Source: an uncultured Eubacteriales bacterium
Lineage (GTDB): Bacteria; Bacillota; Clostridia; Oscillospirales; Acutalibacteraceae
NCBI GenBank assembly: GCA_900540235.1
Contig: UQEY01000037.1
Location: 1 to 19,720, forward strand
DNA length: 19,720 bases
Reading direction: 5' to 3'
In this document: positions 1-8,408 of the stretch, piece after piece
Position numbering within the stretch: position 1 is the stretch's first letter
Layout of the letters: every line of letters starts with the position of its first letter
The notes under the pieces: model-generated
The model's input: only the letters and a program-made list of their open reading frames with translations
What the model was told of the DNA's origin: nothing
Databases searched by the model: none
Position numbers and translations under genes: made by a program

Positions 1-8
1 TCGGTCAT
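1..8 (-). CDS. First codons of the next tail/lysis-region gene (partial)
   Basis: An ATG at 8-6 overlaps the stop codon of the preceding 78-residue gene in the four-base ATGA arrangement common in this operon. Only two full codons lie inside the window, so the product cannot be named. By position it should be a further baseplate, holin or lysis gene. Confidence 0.35.
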
Positions 9-241
9 TGTGTCACCTCGATTTGCTCTTCTAAAGTTCTTATTTGCTTACGAAGTTCTTCCGTGTAGGCTATCTGTTTTTGATATTCTTCTACGGTTGC
101 AACTCCCATTGCAATTTTTACTCCGATATAGTCATAATTTGCAAGCTCTTGTTTTAACATTTGAATTTCAATCTGTGGGTCAGGTTGAAAAACTTCGTCT
201 TCAATTTTGACATATTCGCCGTCAATTAATGCTTTTGTCAT
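5..241 (-). CDS. Small coiled-coil phage protein downstream of the baseplate genes
   Basis: A 78-residue protein of unknown function. The N-terminal third (MTKALIDGEYVKIEDEVF) is an acidic strand-like segment; residues about 25-78 are rich in Glu, Gln, Lys and Leu with heptad-like spacing, suggesting a helical coiled coil. No signal peptide or membrane segment is visible, so it is not an obvious holin. The start is set by an AAAGGAG ribosome binding site nine bases upstream; the start codon directly follows the TAA of the previous gene. Small proteins of this sort often sit between baseplate and lysis genes in Bacillota siphophages, but I do not recognise a named family. Confidence 0.75.
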   Translation of the reverse strand: MTKALIDGEYVKIEDEVFQPDPQIEIQMLKQELANYDYIGVKIAMGVATVEEYQKQIAYTEELRKQIRTLEEQIEVTQ

Positions 242-1216
242 TTACTTTGTCTCCTTTTGTTTTGCCCAAATTCGTACTTTAGTACCTGTCGAAAATTTCG
301 CAACATTATTAGCCGAACTCGTATAGAAGCCGCACATATTATTCACTGCCGTTTTTGAAATAAAAGCGCCTTCTCTTGCGTTTGAATAGTTATATTCTGT
401 GTAATTAGATAGAACTCCATAATCTAATATAACCTCATTGCATATTTTTCTGCCGTGAATTACTATGCATTTTGTCGTGTTGCTTAATGCATTTTTTACA
501 ATTAACGGAACACCCCATAATCGAGCATAAAGGACATTCGTCGTAGCGTCGGGCGCTATCGGCGCACCTTTCATAACTTCGATATGAATTTCGTCTGCGT
601 TAAGTATGGAATAACTAACCTCTGCGACATCTTCTTTTAATGTTGTATTAGCAATTAATTTCCAGTCGCTTCTATCTTGTTTTGTCAAAATATTTGTGTA
701 CAGACCACCTAATTCAGTAAGAAGCGTTTCGGCATACTCTTTCATCGTCATTGAGAGATTGTTATTATCGATGCTCTTGAATTTGACAAGTGCTTTGGAA
801 ATGTCAATGTCAGTCATGTCAAGCTTAGAATTCACATCTTGAATTTCGCTTTTAAATTTATTGGTTATTTGATTATAGAATTCTTCAAGCTCAGTCGGAG
901 TGTCGCTGTCGTCATTGAACGAACCATATGTAACAACCAAATAAGTAGGTTGAGGTGATACTCTTTTAACAAGTTTACCGTCTTCAACTGAATAGCCGTA
1001 TACTCCAAATATGTAGCGTCCTGTTTTAAGTGGTGGCAAATAGCACTCACCATTAAGTACAGTGACGCTTTTGTTGCCCAGCACAACTCTTACAACCAAA
1101 TTGTCAAAATCGCTTGAAAGTTCAAGCTTGAGCTTTATTTGCTTATAATTGCCTGCTGCAACAAACTTTTTATCTGTAACGACCTTTTCAGCCGAAACAC
1201 TTACATTAATTTCCAT
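242..1216 (-). CDS. Putative upper baseplate / receptor-binding region protein (BppU-like N-terminus)
   Basis: A 324-residue structural protein. The first about 100 residues look like a beta-sandwich with the pattern seen at the N-terminus of BppU-like baseplate proteins (basic and aliphatic strands followed by a GRYIFGVYGY segment). Residues about 108-180 are helical, and residues about 185-324 form a second beta-rich domain beginning DWKLIANTTLKEDVAEV, a phrasing common in C-terminal adhesin or carbohydrate-facing domains of phage tail proteins. The start overlaps the end of the upstream hub gene by 11 bases, and its GAGGAG site lies inside that gene's last codons, implying translational coupling. 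Position after the tail hub supports a baseplate or host-contact role; the specific family is inferred. Confidence 0.6.
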   Translation of the reverse strand: MEINVSVSAEKVVTDKKFVAAGNYKQIKLKLELSSDFDNLVVRVVLGNKSVTVLNGECYLPPLKTGRYIFGVYGYSVEDGKLVKRVSPQPTYLVVTYGSFNDDSDTPTELEEFYNQITNKFKSEIQDVNSKLDMTDIDISKALVKFKSIDNNNLSMTMKEYAETLLTELGGLYTNILTKQDRSDWKLIANTTLKEDVAEVSYSILNADEIHIEVMKGAPIAPDATTNVLYARLWGVPLIVKNALSNTTKCIVIHGRKICNEVILDYGVLSNYTEYNYSNAREGAFISKTAVNNMCGFYTSSANNVAKFSTGTKVRIWAKQKETK

Positions 1217-2972
1217 TTCTCAACTCCTCGACTTGCTTTTCCAATTTTTCAATTTTTTCAAGTTGAATTTGAACTACCGCCCATAGCGGCGCTATAAGTT
1301 GACCGAGTTTTAAACCCCAAGATAGCTTAGAGTCATCAACATCATCACGGTAATACTCACGCTCGCCGTTTTCATTAATATAGGAAGCACCAAAGAATGA
1401 CAAATCACCCATAGTCTTTTTAGCAGTTTCGGCACACCACTGAGCTATAAAGCCCATATGTTTCCTGCCGGTGTCACCGTCTTTCATAGTAAAAGAGCAC
1501 GGTTTCATCATTTTAAAGAAGTCTAACAGCTTATCATTATCAATAAGACTTTCTATATTTTCTTTGTTTTTTAAATCAGAGGTTGTGTCCGTGTCAACGC
1601 AGTAAACGGTGTTAAATCGTTCGTCGCTTGAGCCTATATCACAACCTTTGTTTTGAACCGGTGTTATGGAATTACCGACCGTTATTTTTGAGGTATTCAA
1701 ATTTTCGACATCTTGTGTTTCCTCAGTTTCGTTTTCAAAAAGAGTACCTATGCTTTGATTAGAAAACCGCTGAGTTATGCCATTAGATATGGTAAGAACG
1801 CTTGAATTTATGAGCAACTGGGAAATAGTTCCTTTTGTATCCTCATATTCTGTGACTGTAAGAGGTTTAAGCCAAGGCATACCATAGGTAGTTATCTCAA
1901 AATCTCTTAATTTTTTATCTTTCAACCTATCAAAATAACTTTCACGCTCTTCGGAGTGTCTGACCTCAACTTGGTTAAGCAAATCGGCTTTGAGACCGTC
2001 AATCGTTAAATATTTATTTATGACATTTCCGTCTGAATTGCCTAAAAACTTTGAATTAGAATTAAGCACAGAATTATAATAAGCTAACCCTGTTATTGCT
2101 TTTTTAGTTTTACCAAGTGAAATATCACGAATATCATCAGTTGTAATATCTTGAACGAATTGCTTTCCGTAAGAATCAAAAATATGACCTAAGCCACCGA
2201 CTGAGTTCATACTCAAATATTCTCCGGCTGCGTCCTGGTCTATGTCAATACAGAAAGCACAATAAAGAACTTTTGAAAGATTATTAAGATAATCTCTAAT
2301 CGTTTTACCTTTATAGTAGTTTTTAAGTGCCGTCATTTCGCTGTAGCCTAAATCATTGCCGTTAGATGACTGACCGATTGTGTACTTTTTAGTAAAAATC
2401 TTCTCAATATCGTCACTGACGCTGATTACTTCTTTTATTTTTTCTAAGACATTAGACGCAAAATATCCGCCAAGCGAACTGCCGAGCGTAACCTCAGACA
2501 TAGGAATTTCGGCAAGTAGCTTCATTGCGTCGTAGCAAGTGAATGTAGCCGTTTTTGTCACTTCGTCATAGTCGGTGTCGGTTTCTTCGTGACTGACATA
2601 CATTGTTGGCAAGGAAAACAAATTAGTAGTGCCTGCCTCAATAACTTCTTCGCCGGAATCGTTGCAAATTTCACCGTCATAATAGACACCATATTCAATA
2701 TAAATTGAATCAGCGTTATCAACCAACTCTTTTAACGCTTCTTCGGTTTCGTCAGTTGCCTGAATTTTTAAAACAGCTTTCTTCATATATGTTTCAAAAA
2801 GATTGCCGTCGTTTGTTATTTCAAGAGATAAAATATTATCCTCGTTAAATTCTGTTGCTTCGTTATTGCTGTAAATTTCAGCACTTATCCGTATTTCTTT
2901 GCCAAGCTGTCGCCATAAAGCGCATAATTTTTTGTTTTTGTCGCCACTCATTCCATAAATTGTATCGCCCAT
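1206..2972 (-). CDS. Tail hub/fibre protein with C-terminal intramolecular chaperone (peptidase S74)
   Basis: The protein is 588 residues from the chosen ATG at 2972, which follows GGGGG by six bases and sits one base after the previous stop; an upstream in-frame ATG at 3002 has no such site. Residues 1 to about 430 resemble tail-associated hub proteins encoded after the tape measure (for example the segment CYDAMKLLAEIP). Residues about 445-588 match the S74 chaperone domain: a DIGSSDERFNTVY lead-in, SDLKNKENI with Ser465 followed by Lys470 (the Ser/Lys pair five residues apart), then HMGFIAQ at 505-511 and a final coiled coil. In the family (phage endosialidase C-terminal domains) this part trimerises the protein and cuts itself off before the Asp. 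Cleavage here would release about 123 residues. Confidence 0.8.
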   Translation of the reverse strand: MGDTIYGMSGDKNKKLCALWRQLGKEIRISAEIYSNNEATEFNEDNILSLEITNDGNLFETYMKKAVLKIQATDETEEALKELVDNADSIYIEYGVYYDGEICNDSGEEVIEAGTTNLFSLPTMYVSHEETDTDYDEVTKTATFTCYDAMKLLAEIPMSEVTLGSSLGGYFASNVLEKIKEVISVSDDIEKIFTKKYTIGQSSNGNDLGYSEMTALKNYYKGKTIRDYLNNLSKVLYCAFCIDIDQDAAGEYLSMNSVGGLGHIFDSYGKQFVQDITTDDIRDISLGKTKKAITGLAYYNSVLNSNSKFLGNSDGNVINKYLTIDGLKADLLNQVEVRHSEERESYFDRLKDKKLRDFEITTYGMPWLKPLTVTEYEDTKGTISQLLINSSVLTISNGITQRFSNQSIGTLFENETEETQDVENLNTSKITVGNSITPVQNKGCDIGSSDERFNTVYCVDTDTTSDLKNKENIESLIDNDKLLDFFKMMKPCSFTMKDGDTGRKHMGFIAQWCAETAKKTMGDLSFFGASYINENGEREYYRDDVDDSKLSWGLKLGQLIAPLWAVVQIQLEKIEKLEKQVEELRNGN

Positions 2973-2973
2973 T

Positions 2974-3525
2974 TTAAACCCCCGAATATTTTTCCGTTGC
3001 AACTGCTGTTATTGTAAAATCGCCGTAACGATTATCATAACTGCCGCTTGCAACCTTATTTTTTACATATGATATATTTGTATCGTCAAAATAGAATTCG
3101 GCATTTCTCATACTGCCGCTTCGTTCCTCGTAGTAGTAGCAATCTACAATTTGCTGGTCTAAAAGAAGAACAAGTGTTCGTGCATCCTCTTTAAGGAGTT
3201 TATTTCCTTTAATAGTTATAGTGACTTTAGGAAAGATTCCGATTAATGTACCGGTGTACTTGCCGGAAAGAGCTGTTCGCCCGGTATCACTACCCCATAA
3301 CTTTGCCCTTTGAACAGCATAACTACCCGAAAGCACCCATAATATAGGAACATACTCATTTTTGTTGTATTTTGTAATGTAGCGCTTTGTATTCGCTTGA
3401 TAATAAGAATACGCAGTTGCTTTATTATATTGTGCAAGGTCTGTTGTAACTCTTTTCAATTTTTCTTTTGAATGAATTTCCAACACTTGACCCGTTTTAT
3501 TTCGAATTTTAAATTGAGCCGTCAT
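2974..3525 (-). CDS. Putative distal tail (Dit-like) or baseplate adaptor protein
   Basis: A 183-residue beta-rich soluble protein between the tape measure and the hub gene, the position normally held by the distal tail protein in siphophages. It has alternating hydrophobic strands (PKVTITIKGN, TLVLLLDQQIVDCYYY), several aromatic residues and no membrane segment. Sequence similarity to a named Dit family is not something I can confirm, so the role comes mainly from synteny and size; Dit proteins are usually somewhat larger, so this may be only the belt domain or a different hub-adjacent protein. A GGGGTG site five bases before the ATG, embedded in the end of the tape-measure gene, supports the start. 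Its stop is one base from the start of the next gene. Confidence 0.55.
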   Translation of the reverse strand: MTAQFKIRNKTGQVLEIHSKEKLKRVTTDLAQYNKATAYSYYQANTKRYITKYNKNEYVPILWVLSGSYAVQRAKLWGSDTGRTALSGKYTGTLIGIFPKVTITIKGNKLLKEDARTLVLLLDQQIVDCYYYEERSGSMRNAEFYFDDTNISYVKNKVASGSYDNRYGDFTITAVATEKYSGV

Positions 3526-3529
3526 AATA

Positions 3530-6500
3530 TCACCCCGTCATAGTAGATTTTTGGCGGTTAGCCTTATTAACTGCCTGAGCGACAACCTTGCCGTCAATAA
3601 CGACCTGAACAACACCGCCGCCGTTGCCGCCGATATTAGCGAGTTTTTGGGCGAGCATATCCATCCACTCTGTATTGTTGTCAAGCGGTAAAATAGCTTC
3701 TCTGCCGGCTTCGCCTGCGGTAAGTGGAACACCCCTACCGGGGTTGTTAACAATACCGCCTACTGCTCTCTTGCGACTGAATAAGTTTTTGAACCAACTG
3801 CTAATACCACCTGTTGAAGAACTACTACTTGACGAACTGTCTGCCGCAGAGGTAAGGGAAGAAAAACCGCTTGTAAGTGTCTCTTTGGCACTATTGAAAA
3901 ATTCGGCTATATTCATTCCTGCTCCTTTAAATTTATCAAATAATTCGCTTATCTTGTCGATAACATTTTGAATTGCTTTTGTAGCTTCGTCTTTTAATTT
4001 GGCAGTCGCTGTAAGCGTTGCACTCTTGTCGGCGAATTCGTCCCATTTTGTTTTTAATTTTGAAAAATTATCTTTGATATTAGCTGTTGCGGTCTTTGTT
4101 ATGTTGCCCCAACCGTTCCAATTTTTTAGAAGTCCGTCAAAGGCACTTTGCACTGTTTGAGCCGTAGCAGTCTTAGTATTATCTGCCCAACCGTCCCATT
4201 TCTCTTTCAGACTTGAAAAATAGTCATTGACATTTGCTGTTGCGGTCTTTGTTATGTCGCCCCAACCGTTCCATATAGTGAGTAAGCTATCAAATGCATT
4301 TTGCACAGTCTGAGCGGTAGCGGTTTTAGTATTATCCGCCCAGTTGTCCCACTTCTCTTTCAGACTCGAAAAGTGGTCTTTTACATCTGCTGTTAAGGTC
4401 GTTGCCTTATCAACCACGCTGTCCCACTTTTCTTTTGCATTATTAAAAGTTTCTTTGAGGTTTGCACCGATTTCTACGGTAAGTTCTTTCATGCCGTTCC
4501 AAGCGCCGACAATCTTATCAAAAACATTTGTTTTAAGCCAAGTACCTATGTTTTTCAGCCATTCAACAACACCGTTGAACACACCGGCTATAATGTTCTT
4601 ACCAAGTTCGAGGATTTGAGGGTTTTGTGACGGAGAATGAATGTTGAAAGTTTCTCTAAAGCCGTCAATGAACGGAGTAAGAATGTTGTCGCTTATCCAT
4701 TTGCCGACATCTTTAAGAAAATTAACGATACCGTTAAAGATACCCTCGATTACATCACCGCCGGCTTTGTCAAGCTCGCTCTTAAAATATTTGTTATAAA
4801 AATTTGTAAAAGCGTCTCTTAAAAGCTGAATAATAACAGAACTAAGACCGCCGAGTGTAGCACCGAGAGCCTTAAAGATATTAGTAAAGGCGTTTTTCCA
4901 ATCAAGACCTTTTATAAAATCTTCTATCTTTTGTACAACACTGTCCTTGCCGTTATTCCAATTAATTGTTTTAACAGCATTATAAACAGTTTCACCCAAG
5001 CCCGAAATAGCACTTGTAATGTTACTGCCTATCTTTTTAGTATCAATATTGCTAAGACCGGCATTAATTGTTTGACCGAGCTTTTTACCGAGGTTTGCAA
5101 AATCAAAACCTTTTTTACCTTTACCGTCACCATTGAAAAAGCCATATAAGGTATCAGTTAACACTTTCAATTTTGCAGTTAAAGTTTTGCCAAGTGCAAC
5201 CGGGTCAACCTGGTCAACAAAGCCGTTCAAGCTTTCGGAAATACCTGCGCCGATACTGTCCCAATTAACTTTATCAACAAATGAAGAAATAGCCGTAGTA
5301 ATAGTATTAAGTCCATTACCAAGAAGTTTTCCTGCACCGTTCCAGTCAAAATCTTTGGTAAAGCCGTTAATGGCACTGCCTAAACCCTCAGCAAAGCCTT
5401 TAACCTTATCCTGAATTTTCTTCCAATCAAGGCTGTTTGCTTTTGCTATAATTGAATTTAAGCCCTTTGCAAGCGTTTCACCCATTCCCTCATAGTCACC
5501 GTTTAAAAATGCAGTTTTTAAATCGTCGAGCATTTTGGTTACACCGGAACTCAAATTTGCTGCTTGAAATGGCTGTGAAGCGTCACTATTGTCGTCGTTT
5601 GAACTGTTTGAACTGCTGTTGTCTTCTAATTTGTTGGCAACATCAAAGCTTGCAAGCTGTTTAGCTTCACTTTTAGCCGTTTTCTCCTTTGCTTTGGCTT
5701 CCTTCTGTGCCTGCTTTGCATTATACGAAGCTATAAGGGAAGTGCCGGTAAATATTTGGTATAACCTATCGGCAAGCGTCACGGCAGTCTGTAAGCCTTT
5801 TACAAGCACACTGATTATAGGTGTAATAGCTTCACCAAGAACGCCTTTAGCCGCCGTTAACGAGTTTTGCAGTTCTTCGTTATTACTCATAGCACTGCTT
5901 ACAATTTGCTTGATACCGCCCATAATTCCTCGCATACCAAGCATAGCAAGCGCCATTTTCTTAACCTTTTTCGCAACAGAATCGGCACCCTTGCCCATAT
6001 TCTTAAAATGAGAAATGCCATTTTTAAGACCTGATATAAGCTTAGAGCCGACAGCAGTAACAAGCTTTTTTGCACCGGAAAGAGCCATACCGATACCACC
6101 GGCAATACCTTTTACAGCTTTTTTAGCACCGCCGGCTGCCTTTTTTACAAAGCTAAATGCACTTGTAAGCTTTTGAGCCTTAATACCTGCTGCACTGCTT
6201 TCACTCGCAACATCATTAATAGAAGATTTAGCACTTTCGATTTTAGTTTCATACCCTGTTTTCTTACTTTGGTATGTGCTGTAAGCCTGCGTTTGCTGTG
6301 GTGCTGACTGAATAACCGTTTTTTGACTGTTTAAACTACTTATAGTGTTTCTGTAAGCTTCGGCTTTTTGAATTATCGAGCTGTACTTTTCATCAATACG
6401 GTTAAGCGTATTTTCATAAGTTTGCGTATGGCTGTTAATTTCCTGCTGAGTTTTGGAATTCCTTACCAAATCATCATAGATTTTCCCTGCCTGCTCAACT

Positions 6501-6835
6501 TCGCTGTCATAATTTTGATAATCTTTGCTACTTTCGAGCTTTGCCAAAGCTTCTTTGCTTTTCGCTATTTGCTTATCTAAAGCCGATATTTGCGAATCTA
6601 TGCTCTTTTGGAATTCTGCTTTTGCCTGCTGTATGCCCTTTTCAGAATCAGCTATTTCACGGTTAAGTTGCTTAACCTTTTCCTGCGCACCTTTAGTGTC
6701 GTAATCAAATTTAAGCCTTTTCGTTTGCTTATTGAGGTTTTTAACAGCTTCGTCAGTCATTCTTATTAAATTTTCAACTGACTGTTCAGCGTTGCTGTCA
6801 AAATTAACCTTAATTTTAATTGAACCGTCAGCCAT
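3530..6835 (-). CDS. Tail tape measure protein
   Basis: At 1101 residues this is the longest protein in the window and follows the tail chaperone pair, as tape measure genes do. Residues 1 to about 215 are charged coiled coil. Residues about 225-365 are Ala/Gly/Lys-rich and hydrophobic, as in the segments thought to meet the host membrane. A Ser/Asn/Asp-rich linker lies near 405-425. Residues about 430-780 contain repeated WK/WNG helical units. Residues about 795-960 hold tandem repeats with KEKWDxWADNTKTATA and WNGWGxITKTATA alternating every 25-26 residues. The C-terminus has a poly-Ser linker and GEAGREAILPLDN, a phrase common at tape-measure C-termini. The protein sets tail length and is probably released at DNA ejection. 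Its ATG shares one base with the preceding TAA (TAATG). Confidence 0.93.
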   Translation of the reverse strand: MADGSIKIKVNFDSNAEQSVENLIRMTDEAVKNLNKQTKRLKFDYDTKGAQEKVKQLNREIADSEKGIQQAKAEFQKSIDSQISALDKQIAKSKEALAKLESSKDYQNYDSEVEQAGKIYDDLVRNSKTQQEINSHTQTYENTLNRIDEKYSSIIQKAEAYRNTISSLNSQKTVIQSAPQQTQAYSTYQSKKTGYETKIESAKSSINDVASESSAAGIKAQKLTSAFSFVKKAAGGAKKAVKGIAGGIGMALSGAKKLVTAVGSKLISGLKNGISHFKNMGKGADSVAKKVKKMALAMLGMRGIMGGIKQIVSSAMSNNEELQNSLTAAKGVLGEAITPIISVLVKGLQTAVTLADRLYQIFTGTSLIASYNAKQAQKEAKAKEKTAKSEAKQLASFDVANKLEDNSSSNSSNDDNSDASQPFQAANLSSGVTKMLDDLKTAFLNGDYEGMGETLAKGLNSIIAKANSLDWKKIQDKVKGFAEGLGSAINGFTKDFDWNGAGKLLGNGLNTITTAISSFVDKVNWDSIGAGISESLNGFVDQVDPVALGKTLTAKLKVLTDTLYGFFNGDGKGKKGFDFANLGKKLGQTINAGLSNIDTKKIGSNITSAISGLGETVYNAVKTINWNNGKDSVVQKIEDFIKGLDWKNAFTNIFKALGATLGGLSSVIIQLLRDAFTNFYNKYFKSELDKAGGDVIEGIFNGIVNFLKDVGKWISDNILTPFIDGFRETFNIHSPSQNPQILELGKNIIAGVFNGVVEWLKNIGTWLKTNVFDKIVGAWNGMKELTVEIGANLKETFNNAKEKWDSVVDKATTLTADVKDHFSSLKEKWDNWADNTKTATAQTVQNAFDSLLTIWNGWGDITKTATANVNDYFSSLKEKWDGWADNTKTATAQTVQSAFDGLLKNWNGWGNITKTATANIKDNFSKLKTKWDEFADKSATLTATAKLKDEATKAIQNVIDKISELFDKFKGAGMNIAEFFNSAKETLTSGFSSLTSAADSSSSSSSSTGGISSWFKNLFSRKRAVGGIVNNPGRGVPLTAGEAGREAILPLDNNTEWMDMLAQKLANIGGNGGGVVQVVIDGKVVAQAVNKANRQKSTMTG
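3990..4440 (-). repeat. Tandem in-frame repeats inside the tape measure gene, 153-bp period
   Basis: Two long units 153 bases (51 codons) apart are visible, for instance the near-identical stretches beginning about 4195 and 4348. Each unit is made of two degenerate halves of 25-26 residues, each with a Trp pair followed by TKTATA. Flanking partial units carry WDSVVDKATTLTA and WDEFADKSATLTA, giving about six half-repeats. They are coding repeats, not a mobile element. Confidence 0.85.
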
Positions 6836-7404
6836 TATGTAACACCCCCGGCTATTAACCAGTTTTCAAACTCTTCCTCTTTTTCCCTCTCTTCCTTTGT
6901 TTGAAAAGTAGGTAAAGCAACGCTTTCCCTTGCTTTTAGCATTTTATCTCTGTACTTGGGTGAATACTCCGACAAGTCACAAGTCCTTATATCTCTTATA
7001 CGGTTAAGAATACAGTCACTGCCTAAGCCTTCAATCAAATCGCAAAACTGCCAGAAGTGCATTTTAACCTTTGTCAAATCAATTTGATATTCGGAAAGAA
7101 ATGAAGCGTTTATATACTTTTCATCATATAAGAGGTCCATATCCGGCTCGCTTTCATCCTCTGATTGCGTTTGTTCGCTGTTTTTATTGCAAGTAAGGAA
7201 TTTGTAAGCCATATCAAGATAAGTGCCTATGTCGTCATTTAGCGGAATACTTCCATATAGCAAATAGATGATAGCCAGTTGCTTTTCATACTCGCCTATT
7301 GTTTCATCTCGTGAAATTTCAATACAACGAAGTGCAATTTTAAAATCGGTGTTTATTTTCACCTTTTCATTGCCGATTTTGACATATTCAGGATAAGTAA
7401 TCAT
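6835..7404 (-). CDS. Gp15-family tail assembly chaperone (second partner)
   Basis: A 189-residue protein matching the Phage_Gp15 family by its start (short strand with a YPEYVKIGNEKVKINTDF pattern), the helical LRCIEISRD and QLAIIYLLYG segments, a middle acidic insert (about residues 80-100) and a C-terminal MHFWQFCDLIEGL helix. In A118-like phages such genes lie directly before the tape measure, the place of tail assembly chaperones that coat the tape measure during tube polymerisation. Its ATG overlaps the stop of the preceding chaperone gene by four bases (ATGA), so the pair looks coupled by reinitiation and not by ribosomal frameshifting. Its own TAA shares one base with the tape-measure ATG. 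Confidence 0.8.
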   Translation of the reverse strand: MITYPEYVKIGNEKVKINTDFKIALRCIEISRDETIGEYEKQLAIIYLLYGSIPLNDDIGTYLDMAYKFLTCNKNSEQTQSEDESEPDMDLLYDEKYINASFLSEYQIDLTKVKMHFWQFCDLIEGLGSDCILNRIRDIRTCDLSEYSPKYRDKMLKARESVALPTFQTKEEREKEEEFENWLIAGGVT

Positions 7405-7853
7405 TCAAGTACACTGCCGTCGGCATTGCCGTACTTCTTTTCGATAGCTTCAACCGACGCACCCATTGACAAGCCCATTTTTTCAAAATGCGGCTGTAAA
7501 GCGTCAAATAAGTCATTGAACATTGAAAGGTAGTTGTTATCACCGAAAATCTTTTGACATCCACCTTTGCCGAGTATGCCGTCCATAATGGTACGCATTT
7601 GCGCAAAAGTCTTTTTATAAAGTTTTCTGACTTCTTCATCCTGTGTAGTCAACAGACCGTGCGGCTTATTTTCTTTCTTTTCGATAACTTTAATCTGTCT
7701 TTTAAGGTTCTCGGTCATCTTTTGACATTCAAGAAAAGCGTCATTCCACTTAAACGGAAGCTCCAAGTCATCCATATGAAAAATAATAGTTTCGCCCTTG
7801 TCGCCGACTTCGATTTCATATGTGTTTTCTTTTTTGAGGTTGAGTTTTTCCAT
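7401..7853 (-). CDS. Tail assembly chaperone (gpG-like, first partner)
   Basis: A 150-residue protein between the tail tube and the Gp15-family gene, the usual place of the gpG-type tail chaperone. It starts with a short beta region (KKENTYEIEVGDKGETIIFHMDD) followed by helices that include QMRTIMDGILGKGGCQKIFG and a C-terminal PHFEKMGLSMGASVEAIEKKYG segment often seen in this protein class. AAAGGA ten bases before the ATG supports the start. I found no slippery heptamer near its end, so the two-protein arrangement here appears to use separate starts. It would bind the tape measure and recruit tail tube subunits. The terminator just upstream suggests lower expression than the tail tube gene. 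Confidence 0.7.
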   Translation of the reverse strand: MEKLNLKKENTYEIEVGDKGETIIFHMDDLELPFKWNDAFLECQKMTENLKRQIKVIEKKENKPHGLLTTQDEEVRKLYKKTFAQMRTIMDGILGKGGCQKIFGDNNYLSMFNDLFDALQPHFEKMGLSMGASVEAIEKKYGNADGSVLE

Positions 7854-7870
7854 AGTTAATTAGTCCTTTC

Positions 7871-7901
7871 ATATAAAAATAAGGGAGCACGAAGCTCCCT
7901 T
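7871..7901 (-). terminator. Hairpin terminator/attenuator after the tail tube gene
   Basis: On the minus strand AAGGGAGC and GCTCCCTT form a perfect 8-bp stem around a TTCGT loop, followed by ATTTTTATAT. It lies between the abundant tail tube protein and the low-copy chaperone and tape measure genes, where partial termination would set product ratios. No promoter is obvious downstream, so some read-through must occur. Confidence 0.8.
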
Positions 7902-7913
7902 AAATATTTTGTA

Positions 7914-8402
7914 TTATGCCGCCTTAGTAAATGTAAGTCCGCTGTCGCCTGCAATAGTAGCTGTGCCGATTTCAGGGTCGCCGTTGAAATTACAAGAGTA
8001 GTTGAGTGAGGCTTTACCGCCGCCACCTTCGCCGCCAAATTCACTTGTTTGAACTACGCAACGGTTCTTTTCTGCGGCAAAGCCTTTTGAAGTATCACCG
8101 TCGTACATATAAACGATAACAACTTCGGTTTCTGCGTCCGAGCCTGTCGCTCTGTTTCTTCTTAAACCGTCAACATATGCAAAAACCTTGTCTTCTTTAT
8201 AAGCGGTAAGCTCACCGTCAAAGCTTACTGCATAGCTGTCAACATTAGTTGTCGGCGAATCCTCGTCAATAAACTTATCCTCGCTTGTAGAAGCGTCATA
8301 TTTGAGCTTTAACTCACCTTGCTTTCTGATTCTTGCCCATTCAGGCTTTTCTGTTGTGCCAATATTTAAAAAGGCAGCAATTTTACTTGTTTTAATAACC
8401 AT
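7914..8402 (-). CDS. Major tail tube protein
   Basis: A 162-residue beta-rich protein at the position of the siphophage tail tube gene, after the tail terminator gene and before the tail chaperones. Features typical of the family are a short N-terminal strand with a strongly charged loop (DASTSEDKFIDEDSPTTNV, about residues 36-54), a central VSFDGELTAYKEDKVFAYVDGL segment, and a C-terminal half with NFNGDPEIGTATI near the end. The tube subunits stack as rings around the tape measure to make the tail channel. A Gly-rich stretch (FGGEGGGGK) near residue 122 probably is a loop. The gene starts six bases after the preceding stop and is followed by a strong hairpin. Confidence 0.85.
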   Translation of the reverse strand: MVIKTSKIAAFLNIGTTEKPEWARIRKQGELKLKYDASTSEDKFIDEDSPTTNVDSYAVSFDGELTAYKEDKVFAYVDGLRRNRATGSDAETEVVIVYMYDGDTSKGFAAEKNRCVVQTSEFGGEGGGGKASLNYSCNFNGDPEIGTATIAGDSGLTFTKAA

Positions 8403-8408
8403 AACTGA

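Noticed and set aside
3990..4440. CRISPR-like or mobile repeat
   Set aside because: The units are in frame, 153 bases long, without spacers, and translate into a regular Trp/TKTATA protein repeat inside the tape measure gene.
3624..6011. Several long plus-strand frames opposite the tape measure gene
   Set aside because: They are antisense shadows of biased minus-strand codons, lack ribosome binding sites, and show no recognisable protein features.
7390..7460. Programmed ribosomal frameshift between the two tail chaperone genes
   Set aside because: No slippery heptamer is visible near the end of the first gene, and the second has its own ATG in an ATGA overlap.
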